The notes: generated from the sequence alone by a model not told the origin. Counted from the stretch's first letter, positions 53,949-63,108 are shown. The stretch is DNA of 64,000 bases from CBDHDN01 sp965261585 (GCA_965261585.1 CBDHDN010000043.1:1-64000); one strand, 5' to 3'. Made by a program: numbers and translations.

Positions 53949-54392
53949 ATGATGAAACCGACGGGTCTCTATCCGATGATCGCCACCGAGATGCTGGCCG
54001 AGAGCCGCGACTTCTATGTCGGCCTCGGTTTCGCGGTCGCCTATGACGGCGACTGGTATGTCCACATGGCGTGGCCGACCAACCCGACGCTGCAGATCGG
54101 CTTCATCACGGCGGGCCACCCGAGCCAGGCGCCGATCTACCGGACGCGGCTCAGCGGCGGCGGCGTGTTCCTCGGGCTCGAGGTCGACGACGTCGACGAC
54201 GTCTACCGCGACTTGACGAGCCGCGGCCACGCCATCACGGTGACGCTCAAGGACGGGCCCTGGGGCCAGCGCCATTTCGGCATCGCCGACCCCAACGGCA
54301 TCCCGATCGACATCTACACGACGATCCCGCCGTCCGGCGAGTTCGCGCCGACCGAACCGGCAAAGGCCGAGCCGGCCCTGGCGGGCGCCTGA
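53949..54392 (+). CDS. VOC (glyoxalase/bleomycin-resistance) family protein
   Basis: The roughly 147-residue protein has the beta-alpha-beta-beta-beta VOC fold pattern: YPMIATEMLAESRDFYVGLGFAVAYDGDWYVHMAW, then DDVYRDLTSRGHAITVTLKDGPWGQRHFGIADPNGIPIDIYTT. The start is ATG 53949 or 53952 after GAGG. Such proteins are metal-dependent lyases, dioxygenases or binding proteins. It is often found under YafY/WYL regulators, as here. Substrate unknown. Confidence 0.85.
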   Translation: MMKPTGLYPMIATEMLAESRDFYVGLGFAVAYDGDWYVHMAWPTNPTLQIGFITAGHPSQAPIYRTRLSGGGVFLGLEVDDVDDVYRDLTSRGHAITVTLKDGPWGQRHFGIADPNGIPIDIYTTIPPSGEFAPTEPAKAEPALAGA

Positions 54393-54419
54393 CGCGACCA
54401 CCCACAGCGAGGACAGGGC

Positions 54420-55547
54420 ATGAGAATGGACATCGAATACCGCCTGATCGCGGCACAAGAGCTGCGCGAGCCCCGGGCGTTCCGCGAGGCGCTGGGTTAT
54501 TGGCCGACCACCGGCGCCGAGGGCCTCGACGCCGAGCTGGCGCGGCACAGCCCCGGCCGTCGCATGCTCTCGCACGCCGTCGCCTGCGGCGCCCTTGCCG
54601 TGGTGCTGCTGTTGGCCATGGCGGGCTCCAGCCTGGGCCAGTCGGCGAAACCCGAGCCATCGCCGATCTCGGCCGAATTTCCCTACGAGAGCCGTTTCGT
54701 CGACGTGCTGGGCGCGCGCATGCACTACATCGAGCAAGGCGCCGGCGACCCGATCCTGTTCCTGCACGGCAACCCGACGTCGAGCTATCTGTGGCGCAAC
54801 GTCATACCGTTCGTCGCGCCCATGGGCCGCGTCATCGCCGTCGACAACATCGGCTTCGGAAAGTCGGACAAGCCCGACCTGGACTACACGTTCCAGACCC
54901 ATGCCCACTATATCGACGGCTTCATCGAAGCGCTCGACCTGCGGAACCTGACCCTGGTCGTGCACGACTGGGGGTCCGCGCTGGGGCTCTACTACGCCAC
55001 GCGCAACGAGGCCAACGTCAAGGCGGTGGCCTTCATGGAGGCGGTGATCCCGCCGGCGTTCCCGATGAAGAGCTACGCCGATTTCGGACCGATGGAGGAA
55101 ACCTTCCGCGCCTTCCGCACGCCGGGCCAGGGCGAGCAGATCGTGATCGACGAGAACATGTTCATCGAGCAGCTGCTGCCGGGCCTCGTCGTGCGCCAAC
55201 TGTCGGCGGCCGAGATGGATGCCTACCGGGCGCCATTCCTCGATCCAAAGAGCCGCCTGCCGATTCTGGTGTGGCCGCGCGAGATCCCGGTCGCCGGCGA
55301 GCCCGCCCGCAACGTCGCGGTGGTCGAGGCGATCGGTGCCTGGCTCGCGAGCACACCGACGCCGAAGCTGCTGCAATATGCCTCACCCGGCGCAATCATC
55401 TCGCCCGAGACCGCGGCGTGGGTCGCCGCCAACGTGCCGAACGTCGAGACCCAGTACATCGGCCGCGGCCTGCACTTCATCCAGGAAGACAATCCCGAGG
55501 CCATCGGCCGCGGCATCGCCGACTGGTACCGCCGGCTGCCCAACTAG
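54420..55547 (+). CDS. haloalkane dehalogenase-like alpha/beta hydrolase with N-terminal extension
   Basis: The 375-residue protein matches the haloalkane dehalogenase pattern: FLHGNPTSSYLWRN (oxyanion and halide Asn118), VHDWGSALGL (nucleophile D183 followed by Trp), and catalytic His352 in GLHFIQED. It hydrolyses carbon-halogen bonds in characterised members. Residues 49-75 (MLSHAVACGALAVVLLLAMAGSSLG) look like a signal peptide, but 48 residues precede them. Either translation starts at ATG 54564 and the protein is exported, or an unrelated N-terminal piece is fused. Confidence 0.82.
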   Translation: MRMDIEYRLIAAQELREPRAFREALGYWPTTGAEGLDAELARHSPGRRMLSHAVACGALAVVLLLAMAGSSLGQSAKPEPSPISAEFPYESRFVDVLGARMHYIEQGAGDPILFLHGNPTSSYLWRNVIPFVAPMGRVIAVDNIGFGKSDKPDLDYTFQTHAHYIDGFIEALDLRNLTLVVHDWGSALGLYYATRNEANVKAVAFMEAVIPPAFPMKSYADFGPMEETFRAFRTPGQGEQIVIDENMFIEQLLPGLVVRQLSAAEMDAYRAPFLDPKSRLPILVWPREIPVAGEPARNVAVVEAIGAWLASTPTPKLLQYASPGAIISPETAAWVAANVPNVETQYIGRGLHFIQEDNPEAIGRGIADWYRRLPN

Positions 55548-55574
55548 TCCCAACAAGCCAACAGGAGACAGACG

Positions 55575-55958
55575 ATGAGCGGTGCATTCCAGACCCACGC
55601 CGCCTTCAGCTGGAACGAACTGAGGACCGGCGACGTCGCTGCGGCCAAGGCGTTCTACCGCGACGTCATCGGCTGGACGATGGAGGAAATGGACACCCCC
55701 AACGGGCCGTACACGGTGCTGAAGGCGGGCGACCAGCCGGTCGGCGGCATCATGGCCAACCCGGCCGCGGGCACGCCGGCGCACTGGCACAGCTATGTCA
55801 CGGTCGACGACGTCGACAAGCGCGTCGACAAGGCACAGAGCGCCGGCGCCAAGGTAGTCACGCCGGCGATGGACGCGCCCGGCGTCGGCCGCATGGCCGC
55901 CGTGCAGGACCCGACCGGCGCCGTCGTCAGCTTCATCACCTACGAGCGCAAGGACTAG
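55575..55958 (+). CDS. VOC family protein
   Basis: The 127-residue protein contains a single VOC module pair: FSWNELRTGDVAAAKAFYRDVIGWTMEEMD, then VDDVDKRVDKAQSAGAKVVTPAMDAPGVGRMAAVQDPTGAVVSFI. This is the CFP32/27-kDa antigen-like subgroup. AGGAGACAGACG precedes the ATG. It is the last gene before a strong terminator, so the VOC-dehalogenase-VOC genes form one unit. Confidence 0.87.
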   Translation: MSGAFQTHAAFSWNELRTGDVAAAKAFYRDVIGWTMEEMDTPNGPYTVLKAGDQPVGGIMANPAAGTPAHWHSYVTVDDVDKRVDKAQSAGAKVVTPAMDAPGVGRMAAVQDPTGAVVSFITYERKD

Positions 55959-55994
55959 AGCCCCCCGCCCGGCGCCACACAAGCCGGGCCGGAA

Positions 55995-56037
55995 AGCCCC
56001 TCTCCCGCCGGCAGTCCCGCCGGGAGGGGGGCTTTTT
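55995..56037 (+). terminator. Rho-independent terminator
   Basis: AGCCCCTCTCCCGCCGG and CCGCCGGGAGGGGGGCT form a long GC-rich stem followed by TTTTT, 37 bp after the VOC stop codon. Confidence 0.85.
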
Positions 56038-56137
56038 CCGTTGGGCGGCCCGTCGGCGCGGCAGATGCCCCTGGCCAAGGGCCGACGGCGATGGCACTTT
56101 CCGGCGCAACCAAGCGCGATCCGGTGAGCCGTTCGGC

Positions 56138-57373
56138 ATGTCTGGCGCCCCCGCCACCAGCCCCGCCCATCCCGGCGCCGCAGCGACGCCGCGCTGGGTG
56201 CTGTTCCTGACGTTCCTGCGCCTCGGCCTGACGTCGTTCGGCGGGCCGATCGCCCACCTCGGCTACTACCGCGCCGAGTTCGTCGAGCGCCGCCGCTGGC
56301 TCGACGAAGCGGCGTTCACCAATCTGGTGGCGCTGTGCCAGTTCCTGCCCGGCCCGTCGTCGACCCAGCTCGGCTTCGCCGTCGGCGTGTCGCGCGGCGG
56401 GCTCGTCGGCGGCGTGCTCGCCTGGATCGGCTTCACGACGCCGTCCGCCGTGGCCCTGGTCGCGTTCGCCCTCGGCGTCGCCGGCGCGGCCCAGGGCAGC
56501 GGCTGGCTCCAGGGCCTGAAGATCGTCGCCGTCGCCGTCGTCGCCCAGGCCGTCTGGACGATGGCGCGCCGCCTGTGCCCCGACACCAGGCGGGCGACGC
56601 TCGCCGTCGCCGCGGCGATCGCCGTCTTGGTGGCGCCGGGCGTGGCGACCCAGATCGGCGTCCTGGTCGGCGGCGCCGTGGTCGGCTTGGCCGTGCTGCG
56701 GCGGCTGGCCGAGACCGACGCGCCGACCGCGCTGGCGGTGCCGATCGGTCGCGCCACGGCGCTGGCGGCGCTGGCCACGTTCGCCACGCTGTTGATCGGC
56801 CTGCCGATCGTTGCGCGCGCGCTCGGCGGCGGGCCAGCCGGTGACACCCTCGCCCTGGCCGACGCGTTCTACCGCGCCGGCGCCCTGGTCTTCGGCGGCG
56901 GCCATGTCGTGCTGCCACTGCTGCAGGCCGAAGTCGTGCCGCCGGGCTGGGTGACGCCCGACGCCTTCGTCGCCGGCTATGGCGCGGCCCAGGCCGTGCC
57001 GGGACCGCTGTTCGCCTTCGCCGCCTATCTGGGCGCGACGGCGGCGGTCGACGTGCCGGTCGTGCCGGCGGCGCTGATCGCGCTGGTCGCGATCTTCCTG
57101 CCGGGGCTCCTGCTGGTTGTCGGCGTGCTGCCGTTCTGGGGCTGGCTGACCGCCCGGCGCGGCGCCCGGTCGGCGCTGTTGGGCGTCAACGCGGCCGTCG
57201 TCGGCATCCTCGGCGCGGCGTTCTACGACCCGATCTGGGCCGGCACGATCGGTGGCGTCGCCGATTTGGCGCTGGCGCTCGTCGCCTTCGTGCTGCTGCA
57301 GATTTGGCGGCTGCCGGTGTGGAGCGTCGTCATCCTGACAGCGGCCGGCGGGGCGCTGATCGCGGCGATTTAG
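56138..57373 (+). CDS. chrA: chromate transporter ChrA
   Basis: The 411-residue protein has two homologous CHR domains. The first has FLRLGLTSFGGPIAHLGYYRAEFVERRRWL and LCQFLPGPSSTQLGFAVG. The second has FYRAGALVFGGGHVVLPLLQ and GYGAAQAVPGPLFAFAAYLG. Long-chain ChrA exports chromate in a proton-motive-force-dependent manner. The last 44 bp overlap the 3' end of the convergent LysR gene. Confidence 0.92.
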   Translation: MSGAPATSPAHPGAAATPRWVLFLTFLRLGLTSFGGPIAHLGYYRAEFVERRRWLDEAAFTNLVALCQFLPGPSSTQLGFAVGVSRGGLVGGVLAWIGFTTPSAVALVAFALGVAGAAQGSGWLQGLKIVAVAVVAQAVWTMARRLCPDTRRATLAVAAAIAVLVAPGVATQIGVLVGGAVVGLAVLRRLAETDAPTALAVPIGRATALAALATFATLLIGLPIVARALGGGPAGDTLALADAFYRAGALVFGGGHVVLPLLQAEVVPPGWVTPDAFVAGYGAAQAVPGPLFAFAAYLGATAAVDVPVVPAALIALVAIFLPGLLLVVGVLPFWGWLTARRGARSALLGVNAAVVGILGAAFYDPIWAGTIGGVADLALALVAFVLLQIWRLPVWSVVILTAAGGALIAAI

Positions 57374-58280
57374 CCAGACTTTCCAGGCCCTCCCGATCGA
57401 CGGCGGCCTCGGCCAGCAGCCAGTCGCGGAAGGCGGCGACTTTGGCCCGCTGCGCCGTCACCTTGGGGCAGACGATGTAGTAGGCATAGGCCACCGACAG
57501 CACCGGCTCGAACGGCCGCACCAGGCGGCCGGCCAGCAGGTCGCTGGCGACCAGGATCGTGCGGCCGAGTGCTACGCCCTGACCGGCGACTGCGGCATCG
57601 ATCGCCAGGCTCGCCTGGTTGAACACCGGGCCCTGGGACAGGTCGACGGACCCGACGCCGGCGGCGTCCAGCCACTTCACCCAGTCGCGCCGGTCGTCCA
57701 GATGCAACAGCGCATGGTGGCGCAGATCGTCGGGCCGGCGCAGGGCATGCCTGCCGCGCATCAGCCCCGGACTGCACACCGGGAACAGCGCCTCGTGCGC
57801 CAGCAGAGTGACATGGAGCTCGGGCCAGTGCCCTTCGCCGTGCCGCACGGCGAGGTCGATATCCTCGCGCGCGAAGTCGGTGTGGCGCATGGCGGCGCTG
57901 ATCCGCAGGTCGATCGCCGGGTGCGCCTCCAAGAACCGGCCGACCCGATGGACGAGCCATTTTGCCGCAAAGTTGGGCGAGACGCTGACGGTCAGCACGC
58001 CGCCATCGTCGCGCGCCCGCAGCTGGGCAAAGCCGGCGGCGAGTCCGTCGAAGGCATCGCGCACGAACGGCACGCAGGCCTGGCCGGCCGCGGACAACGT
58101 CAGCCCATGGCGCTGGCGGTTGAGCAGCCGCACCCCGAGCTCCGCCTCCAACGCCTTCACCTGGTGGCTGACGGCGCCTTGGGTGACGTTCAGCTCATCC
58201 GCCGCGCGGGTGAAGCTGAGGTGGCGGGCCACCGCCTCGAAGGCGCGCAGGGCAGTCAGCGACGGCAGGGTACGGGCCAT
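57330..58280 (-). CDS. LysR-family transcriptional regulator (GcvA-like)
   Basis: The 316-residue protein has an N-terminal HTH (LPSLTALRAFEAVARHLSFTRAADELNVTQGAVSHQVKALE) identical in style to GcvA. A periplasmic-binding-like effector domain follows (LTVSVSPNFAAKWLVHRVGRF). It is divergent from a DUF1127 gene, with 127 bp between starts, a frequent arrangement in Alphaproteobacteria. It overlaps chrA tail to tail. Confidence 0.9.
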   Translation of the reverse strand: MARTLPSLTALRAFEAVARHLSFTRAADELNVTQGAVSHQVKALEAELGVRLLNRQRHGLTLSAAGQACVPFVRDAFDGLAAGFAQLRARDDGGVLTVSVSPNFAAKWLVHRVGRFLEAHPAIDLRISAAMRHTDFAREDIDLAVRHGEGHWPELHVTLLAHEALFPVCSPGLMRGRHALRRPDDLRHHALLHLDDRRDWVKWLDAAGVGSVDLSQGPVFNQASLAIDAAVAGQGVALGRTILVASDLLAGRLVRPFEPVLSVAYAYYIVCPKVTAQRAKVAAFRDWLLAEAAVDREGLESLAKSPRSAPRRPLSG

Positions 58281-58407
58281 TCAGGTATGAATATTATTCA
58301 TGTCAATATGAGAAAGCATGCTTTGCTCAGGGACCATATCACCGCCAATATGGCAATGAACTGAACGATATGGCAAGTCCTGAATCTGAACAGATGTGGA
58401 GACAGTC

Positions 58408-58632
58408 ATGAACGCAAATACGCATCAAACCGGAACCGGCTTCGGCGCCGAGCGGCCGCTCGTCGGCCTATGGGCCGGCGCTGCACGCGCTCTATCGGTG
58501 CCCAGCGTGTGGCGCCAGCGTGCCGAGCAGCGACGGCAGCTCGCCGAGCTTAACGATCACCTGCTGCGGGACATCGGTATCAGCCGCGGCGTCGCGGCGC
58601 GCGAGGCGCGGAAGCCGTTCTGGCGGCGCTAG
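58408..58632 (+). CDS. DUF1127 domain-containing small protein
   Basis: The 74-residue basic protein has the DUF1127 C-terminal motif (QRRQLAELNDHLLRDIGISRGVAAREARKPFWRR). Small arginine-rich DUF1127 proteins affect phosphate and carbon metabolism or RNA turnover in Agrobacterium and Rhodobacter. ATG 58408 follows GGAGAC; ATG 58396 is an alternative start. Confidence 0.88.
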   Translation: MNANTHQTGTGFGAERPLVGLWAGAARALSVPSVWRQRAEQRRQLAELNDHLLRDIGISRGVAAREARKPFWRR

Positions 58633-58731
58633 CGGCCATGCGTCTCAGACTGTACAAGGACGCCCCAAGCGACCGGGCGCTTGGGGGCGGCCGGCCGCGT
58701 GACTGGCCGGCCACAGCCGACGGACGCGCCG

Positions 58732-59763
58732 ATGACCGACTACACCGCCTTCATTGCCGGCCTGCCGAAGGCAGAGCTGCACGTCCACATCGAGGGCACG
58801 TTAGAGCCCGAAATGATGTTCGCGATCGCCCGGCGCAACGGCGTCACCCTGCCCTACCCGACCGTCGACGCATTGCGCGCGGCGTACGCATTCAACAACC
58901 TGCAGGACTTCCTCGACATCTACTACCTCGGCGCGGCGGCGCTCGAGGCCGAGCAGGACTTCCATGACCTGACCTGGGCCTATCTGGAACGGGCCCGCGC
59001 CCAGGCGGTGCTGCACACCGAGATCTTCTTCGACCCGCAGGCCCATACCGCCCGCGGCGTGCCGTTCGCCACGGTGATCGACGGCATCCACCGCGCGCTG
59101 ACCGACGCGCACACGAAGCTGGGCCTGTCGTCGCGCCTGATCCTGTGCTTCCTGCGCCACCTCGACGAGGCCGACGCCGAAGCGACGCTGGACGCGGCGC
59201 TGCCCTATCGCGACCGCATCGTCGCCGTCGGACTGGATTCGTCCGAACTCGGCCATCCGCCGAGCAAGTTCGCCCGTGTCTTCGCGCGCGCCCGCGACGC
59301 CGGTTTCCGCGCCGTCGCCCATGCCGGCGAGGAGGGACCGCCCGACTACGTGCGCGACACCATCGACCTGCTGAAGGTCGACCGTATCGACCACGGCAAC
59401 CGGGCGCTCGAGGATCCGGCGCTGGTCGAGCGCCTGGCCGCGCTGCGGCTGCCGCTGACGGTCTGTCCGCTGTCCAACCTGAAGCTCGGCGGTGTCGCGA
59501 CGATGACGGCGCACCCGCTGCGCCGCATGCTCGACGCCGGCCTCGTTGCGACGGTCAATTCCGACGACCCGGCCTACTTCGGCGGCTACGTCAACGAGAA
59601 CTACGCCGCCGTGCAGACCGCACTGGGCCTCGGCCGCGACGACCTGGCGACGCTCGCCCGCAACAGCTTCACCGCCGCCTTCCTGCCCGATGCCGCGAAG
59701 GCGGCGCTGATCGCCCAACTCGACACCTATCTGGCGACAGCCTGGGACAGACGCGCGCCCTAA
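58732..59763 (+). CDS. adenine/adenosine deaminase
   Basis: The 343-residue protein of the amidohydrolase superfamily has the metal site ELHVHIEG near residue 17, the catalytic HAGEEG, DHGNRALEDPAL, and NSDDPAYFGGY near the C-terminus. The last two favour adenine deaminase (Aah1-like) over E. coli-type adenosine deaminase, but databases mix the names. It converts adenine (or adenosine) to hypoxanthine (or inosine). The start at 58732 is set by conservation from MTDYTAFIAGLPKAEL. Confidence 0.88.
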   Translation: MTDYTAFIAGLPKAELHVHIEGTLEPEMMFAIARRNGVTLPYPTVDALRAAYAFNNLQDFLDIYYLGAAALEAEQDFHDLTWAYLERARAQAVLHTEIFFDPQAHTARGVPFATVIDGIHRALTDAHTKLGLSSRLILCFLRHLDEADAEATLDAALPYRDRIVAVGLDSSELGHPPSKFARVFARARDAGFRAVAHAGEEGPPDYVRDTIDLLKVDRIDHGNRALEDPALVERLAALRLPLTVCPLSNLKLGGVATMTAHPLRRMLDAGLVATVNSDDPAYFGGYVNENYAAVQTALGLGRDDLATLARNSFTAAFLPDAAKAALIAQLDTYLATAWDRRAP

Positions 59764-59821
59764 GGCCGCGGGCGCCGCGAGCAGCAGCGGGCGCCACCGA
59801 CAGCAATCCTTCGCTTCGCCC

Positions 59822-59873
59822 CGTCGATAGCACATTGAATTGACCGGCTTTGGTGGCACATGAAATGACCGCT
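59822..59873. mobile_element. possible IS21-family end remnant
   Basis: CGTCGATAGCACATTGAATT followed by GACCGG, and then GGCACATGAAATGACCGC, form two related direct units as seen at IS21-type ends. No transposase is present in 59764-60123, so this would be a scar. Assignment rests on resemblance only. Confidence 0.35.
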
Positions 59874-60123
59874 TCAGTTGCTGTTGTTGGGCCTGAGGTG
59901 TGGTGGGAACGCCGCAGACGTTATTCACAAATCCATAGGCCGGCGCGCGTCGAAACGGATCACGCGGCCATCCCTTGTGACGCGATGAGGCATCCGCGGC
60001 GTCCCGCGCGCTAAGGTAGCGCTGCCGGGTTGTCGGATTCGGTGACGCTCGTTCGTCGTGCCTAGAGACGGTATCGCTGCAAAGTGGCGCCCCGACACGA
60101 ACCGATCCGCAAGGGAGCAGCCG

Positions 60124-60884
60124 ATGACGTTCCAGAGTTTTCCGCGCGAGACGCTGACATTTCTGCGTGATCTGCGCGGGAACAACAACAAGGTGTGGTT
60201 TCACGGCCACGCCGCCGACTATCAGGCCTATTACGTCGCGCCGGCGAAGGCGTTCGTCGTAGCGGCGGGCGCGCCGTTGAAACCGTTCGCGCCGCAGATC
60301 AATGCCGAGCACCGCATTCCCGGCTCGATCTTCCGCGTCAACCGCGACATCCGCTTCTCGAAGGACAAGACGCCCTACAAGGACCACCTGGACTTCTGGT
60401 TCTGGGAGGGCGAGCGCAAACGGGCGGTGTCGGGATTCTTCGTCCGCGTCACCGCGGACTATGTCGGCATCGGCGCCGGCTGCCACGGGTTCGACAGCGA
60501 CCGGCTGCGGGGCTTTCGCGCCGCCGTCGCCGACGCGCCCGCCGGCACCGCCCTGGCCAAGACGGCGGCGAAGCTGAAAGGCGCGGGCTATGCCATCGGC
60601 GGCGAGCACTACAAGCGCCAGCCGAAGGGCGTGGAAGCGCCGCCCGCGGCGGCACTGTTCCTGCTGCACCGGGCGCTGTTCGTGCACACCGACGCGCCCG
60701 CCGCCGTGGCGACGACCGACGGCGCCATGCTGGAGACCTGCGTCGGCCACTGGCGCACGCTCACACCGACGCGCCCGCCGCCGTGGCGACGACCGACGGC
60801 GCCATGCTGGAGACCTGCGTCGGCCACTGGCGCACGCTCGCACCGCTGCACCGCTGGCTCATCGACAACGTGCAGAACGCGTAG
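60124..60884 (+). pseudogene. DUF2461 family protein, frameshifted by a tandem duplication
   Basis: The start (MTFQSFPRETLTFLRDLRGNNNKVWFHGHAADYQAYYVAPAKAFV), RVNRDIRFSKDKTPYKDHLDFWFW and GFFVRVTADYVGIGAG are the DUF2461 (TIGR02453) signature. An exact 77-bp direct duplication (60685-60761 / 60762-60838) near the 3' end shifts the frame. Removing one copy gives 227 residues ending WRTLAPLHRWLIDNVQNA. As written the protein reads on in the wrong frame to 60999. The function of the family is unknown. Confidence 0.88.
60685..60838. repeat. exact 77-bp tandem duplication in the DUF2461 gene
   Basis: 60685-60761 and 60762-60838 are identical over 77 bp. The length is not a multiple of three. It is the second exact out-of-frame tandem duplication in the window, after 7421-7680. 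Confidence 0.96.
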
Positions 60885-61074
60885 CGGCGCGCCGCTTACG
60901 CGTTCCTCACCGAACGCGATATGCGGGACGCCTCACGAAATAGGGCGCAGGTTGCCCTCCGAGCCATTCGCGGGCTCGACCCATTGCTGCCCGGTTTAGA
61001 TAGTGATCTCGCGGCAGTGCGGGCCAAGCCCCCGCAACGACGACTCGAGAGCGCGCGGGCCAGCCGCGTTGGAC

Positions 61075-61275
61075 TTAGCCCTGGCGCCACGTGGCGCTGG
61101 ATTTGCACTTGCGGCAGACGCGTTCACCAGCCCAATGGCTGGTGAAATGCTCAGCGCAGATGAGGCACTGTCTGGACTTGACCTCCTGGTCGGCTTCCGC
61201 GTCCTGCTCCTCGTGCTCGTACCCGATCCGCATCGTGACACCATCCCATCCTTCGCACAGCATATCATCATGCAC
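61075..61275 (-). CDS. small zinc-finger-like protein
   Basis: A frame of 66 codons (GTG 61275, or ATG 61263) has an acidic N-terminus (EHEEQDAEADQEVKSRQ) and the Cys4 module CLICAEHFTSHWAGERVCRKCKSSATWRQG. The CxxC...CxxC pattern with conserved aromatic spacing supports a real zinc-ribbon protein rather than chance. Function unknown. Bases 60885-61074 and 61276-61463 contain nothing else recognisable. Confidence 0.6.
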   Translation of the reverse strand: MHDDMLCEGWDGVTMRIGYEHEEQDAEADQEVKSRQCLICAEHFTSHWAGERVCRKCKSSATWRQG

Positions 61276-61463
61276 ACGAACTCACGCCCGCCGCGACGAC
61301 AGCCCCCGACTTCGCTTTCGCATGCGATCCGCACAAGCCAGTGCTTTTGCCAGCACAATTCATCTGCCGCTCGGACAAAGCGGCACGCCGAAACGGATGC
61401 ATGTAGATAGATAAGACATTTCTGTTGAAAATTCCAGCACTTGGCGTCGCGGACCGCGCGCGC

Positions 61464-63032
61464 TCAAGTTTCCGTGACGACGCCGGCCCGCCGGGCGTGG
61501 ATGGCGCGGACGGTCGCGAGCGTGTCGGCGTCCGCGGCCCGCTTGTCGGTGCGGTAGCGTTTGACGCGCGCGAAGCGCAACGCCATGCCCGACGGATAGT
61601 GCGGGCTGGTCTGGATCTCGTTGAACGCCACTTCGACGACCAGCTCCGGCCTGACTTGGACGACGCGGCGGTCGCCGGCGATCGCCAGCGTCTGCAGGTG
61701 CCCGGTCTGCCACTCGAGCATGGCGTCGGTCATGCCCTTGAACGTCTTGCCGAGCATGGCGAAGCCGCCGCCGTCCGGATCGCGCGCGCCGAGATGCAGG
61801 TTCGACAGCCAGCCGCGGCGCCGCCCGTGCCCCCATTCGGCGGCCAGCACGACGAGGTCGAGGGTCTCCACCGGTTTGACCTTGAGCCAGTCGCGGCCGC
61901 CGCCGCCGGCAGCGTAGACGGCATCGAGCGCCTTGGCCATGACGCCCTCGTGCCCCGCCGCCATGGCCATGTCGAGAAACACCTGGGCGGCGCCGGCATG
62001 GTCGGTCTCGATGCGCGGGATGATCAGCGCGTCGGGCAATATCGACGCCAGCGCCGCGAAACGCGCCGTCGCCGCCTCGCCGACGAGGTCGCGGCCATCG
62101 AGCGATAGGCAGTCGAAGAAGTACGGCGTCAGCGGCAGCTCCGTCCGCATGGCGGCGACGTCGAGCTTGCGGCCGAACCGCCGCATCATCACCTGAAACG
62201 GCCGCGGCCTGCCATCCGGCCAGAGCGCCAGCACCTCGCCGTCGAGGATGGCCTCGTTGACCGGCAGGGCGGCGACGGTTTCGACGAGCTCCGGCACCGA
62301 TGCGGTGACGTCGTTGAGCCGCCGCGAGTAGACCGCGACGTCGCGGCCGCGCTTGTGGACCTGCACGCGGGCACCATCGAGCTTGAACTCGATCGCGGCC
62401 ACCGCGAGGCGGCCGAGCGCCTCGGCGATGTCGGCCGCCGGTTGGGCCAGCATCGGCTTCACCGGCCGGAACAGCTGGATGCCGAAGCGATCGAGCCCCG
62501 CCGCGCCCGCGGCGAGCGCGACACCGGCCACCGCGGGCACATCGCCGGCGACCATGACGGCGTGGCGCAGCCGCGCCAGCGGCACGTCGGCGGCACGGGC
62601 CACGGCCTCGACGACCAGACCCTCTTCGGCGCCCTGGCGCAGTTCGCCGATCAGCAGCCGCACGAGGAAGTCCTGCTCCGCCGGCGTTGCCTTGGCAAGC
62701 AGTGCCGACAGCAGGCGCCGGCGCTCGGCGGCCGAACCCTTGCCCTTGGTTGCGCCGATGCGTGTGAGCGCCGCGTCGACCGCGGCGACGGTGAGCGTCG
62801 GCATCGCCGCCGCCGTGCCTGGCCTGGCATCGCGCAGGGCGGCATGGCCGATGCCGAGGCGCGGCCGGCCGGGGTCGCCCGAGAGATAGGCGACGACGAG
62901 CGGCACCGCCGCCGCCGACGCCGCGCCGATACAATCGGCGAGGTGGCCCGTTTTCTCGCGCCTGCCGCTCGCCGCGGCGACGCGCCGCGAGGTCTCGACA
63001 ACGGCGTCGAGGCGCATGGCCGTACCACTCAT
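61464..63032 (-). CDS. ATP-dependent DNA ligase (archaeal/LigB-type)
   Basis: The roughly 522-residue protein has a helical N-terminal DNA-binding domain (1-190). The nucleotidyltransferase core follows with the adenylated lysine in EFKLDGARVQVHK, DGEVLAL, HEGVMAKALDAVYAAGGGGRDWLKVKP (motifs IV/V), and a C-terminal OB domain. It seals nicks using ATP, in addition to the cell's NAD-dependent ligase. No LigD polymerase/Ku partners are nearby. The start at 63032 (or 63017, MRLDAVVETSRRV) is uncertain. Confidence 0.9.
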   Translation of the reverse strand: MSGTAMRLDAVVETSRRVAAASGRREKTGHLADCIGAASAAAVPLVVAYLSGDPGRPRLGIGHAALRDARPGTAAAMPTLTVAAVDAALTRIGATKGKGSAAERRRLLSALLAKATPAEQDFLVRLLIGELRQGAEEGLVVEAVARAADVPLARLRHAVMVAGDVPAVAGVALAAGAAGLDRFGIQLFRPVKPMLAQPAADIAEALGRLAVAAIEFKLDGARVQVHKRGRDVAVYSRRLNDVTASVPELVETVAALPVNEAILDGEVLALWPDGRPRPFQVMMRRFGRKLDVAAMRTELPLTPYFFDCLSLDGRDLVGEAATARFAALASILPDALIIPRIETDHAGAAQVFLDMAMAAGHEGVMAKALDAVYAAGGGGRDWLKVKPVETLDLVVLAAEWGHGRRRGWLSNLHLGARDPDGGGFAMLGKTFKGMTDAMLEWQTGHLQTLAIAGDRRVVQVRPELVVEVAFNEIQTSPHYPSGMALRFARVKRYRTDKRAADADTLATVRAIHARRAGVVTET

Positions 63033-63108
63033 GCCACCACTGTTCCTCACGGCCGCCCTGGCCGCAACAGATTAGGCGCCCGCCTTGGCACGGGAGATGC
63101 CCGGCCGT

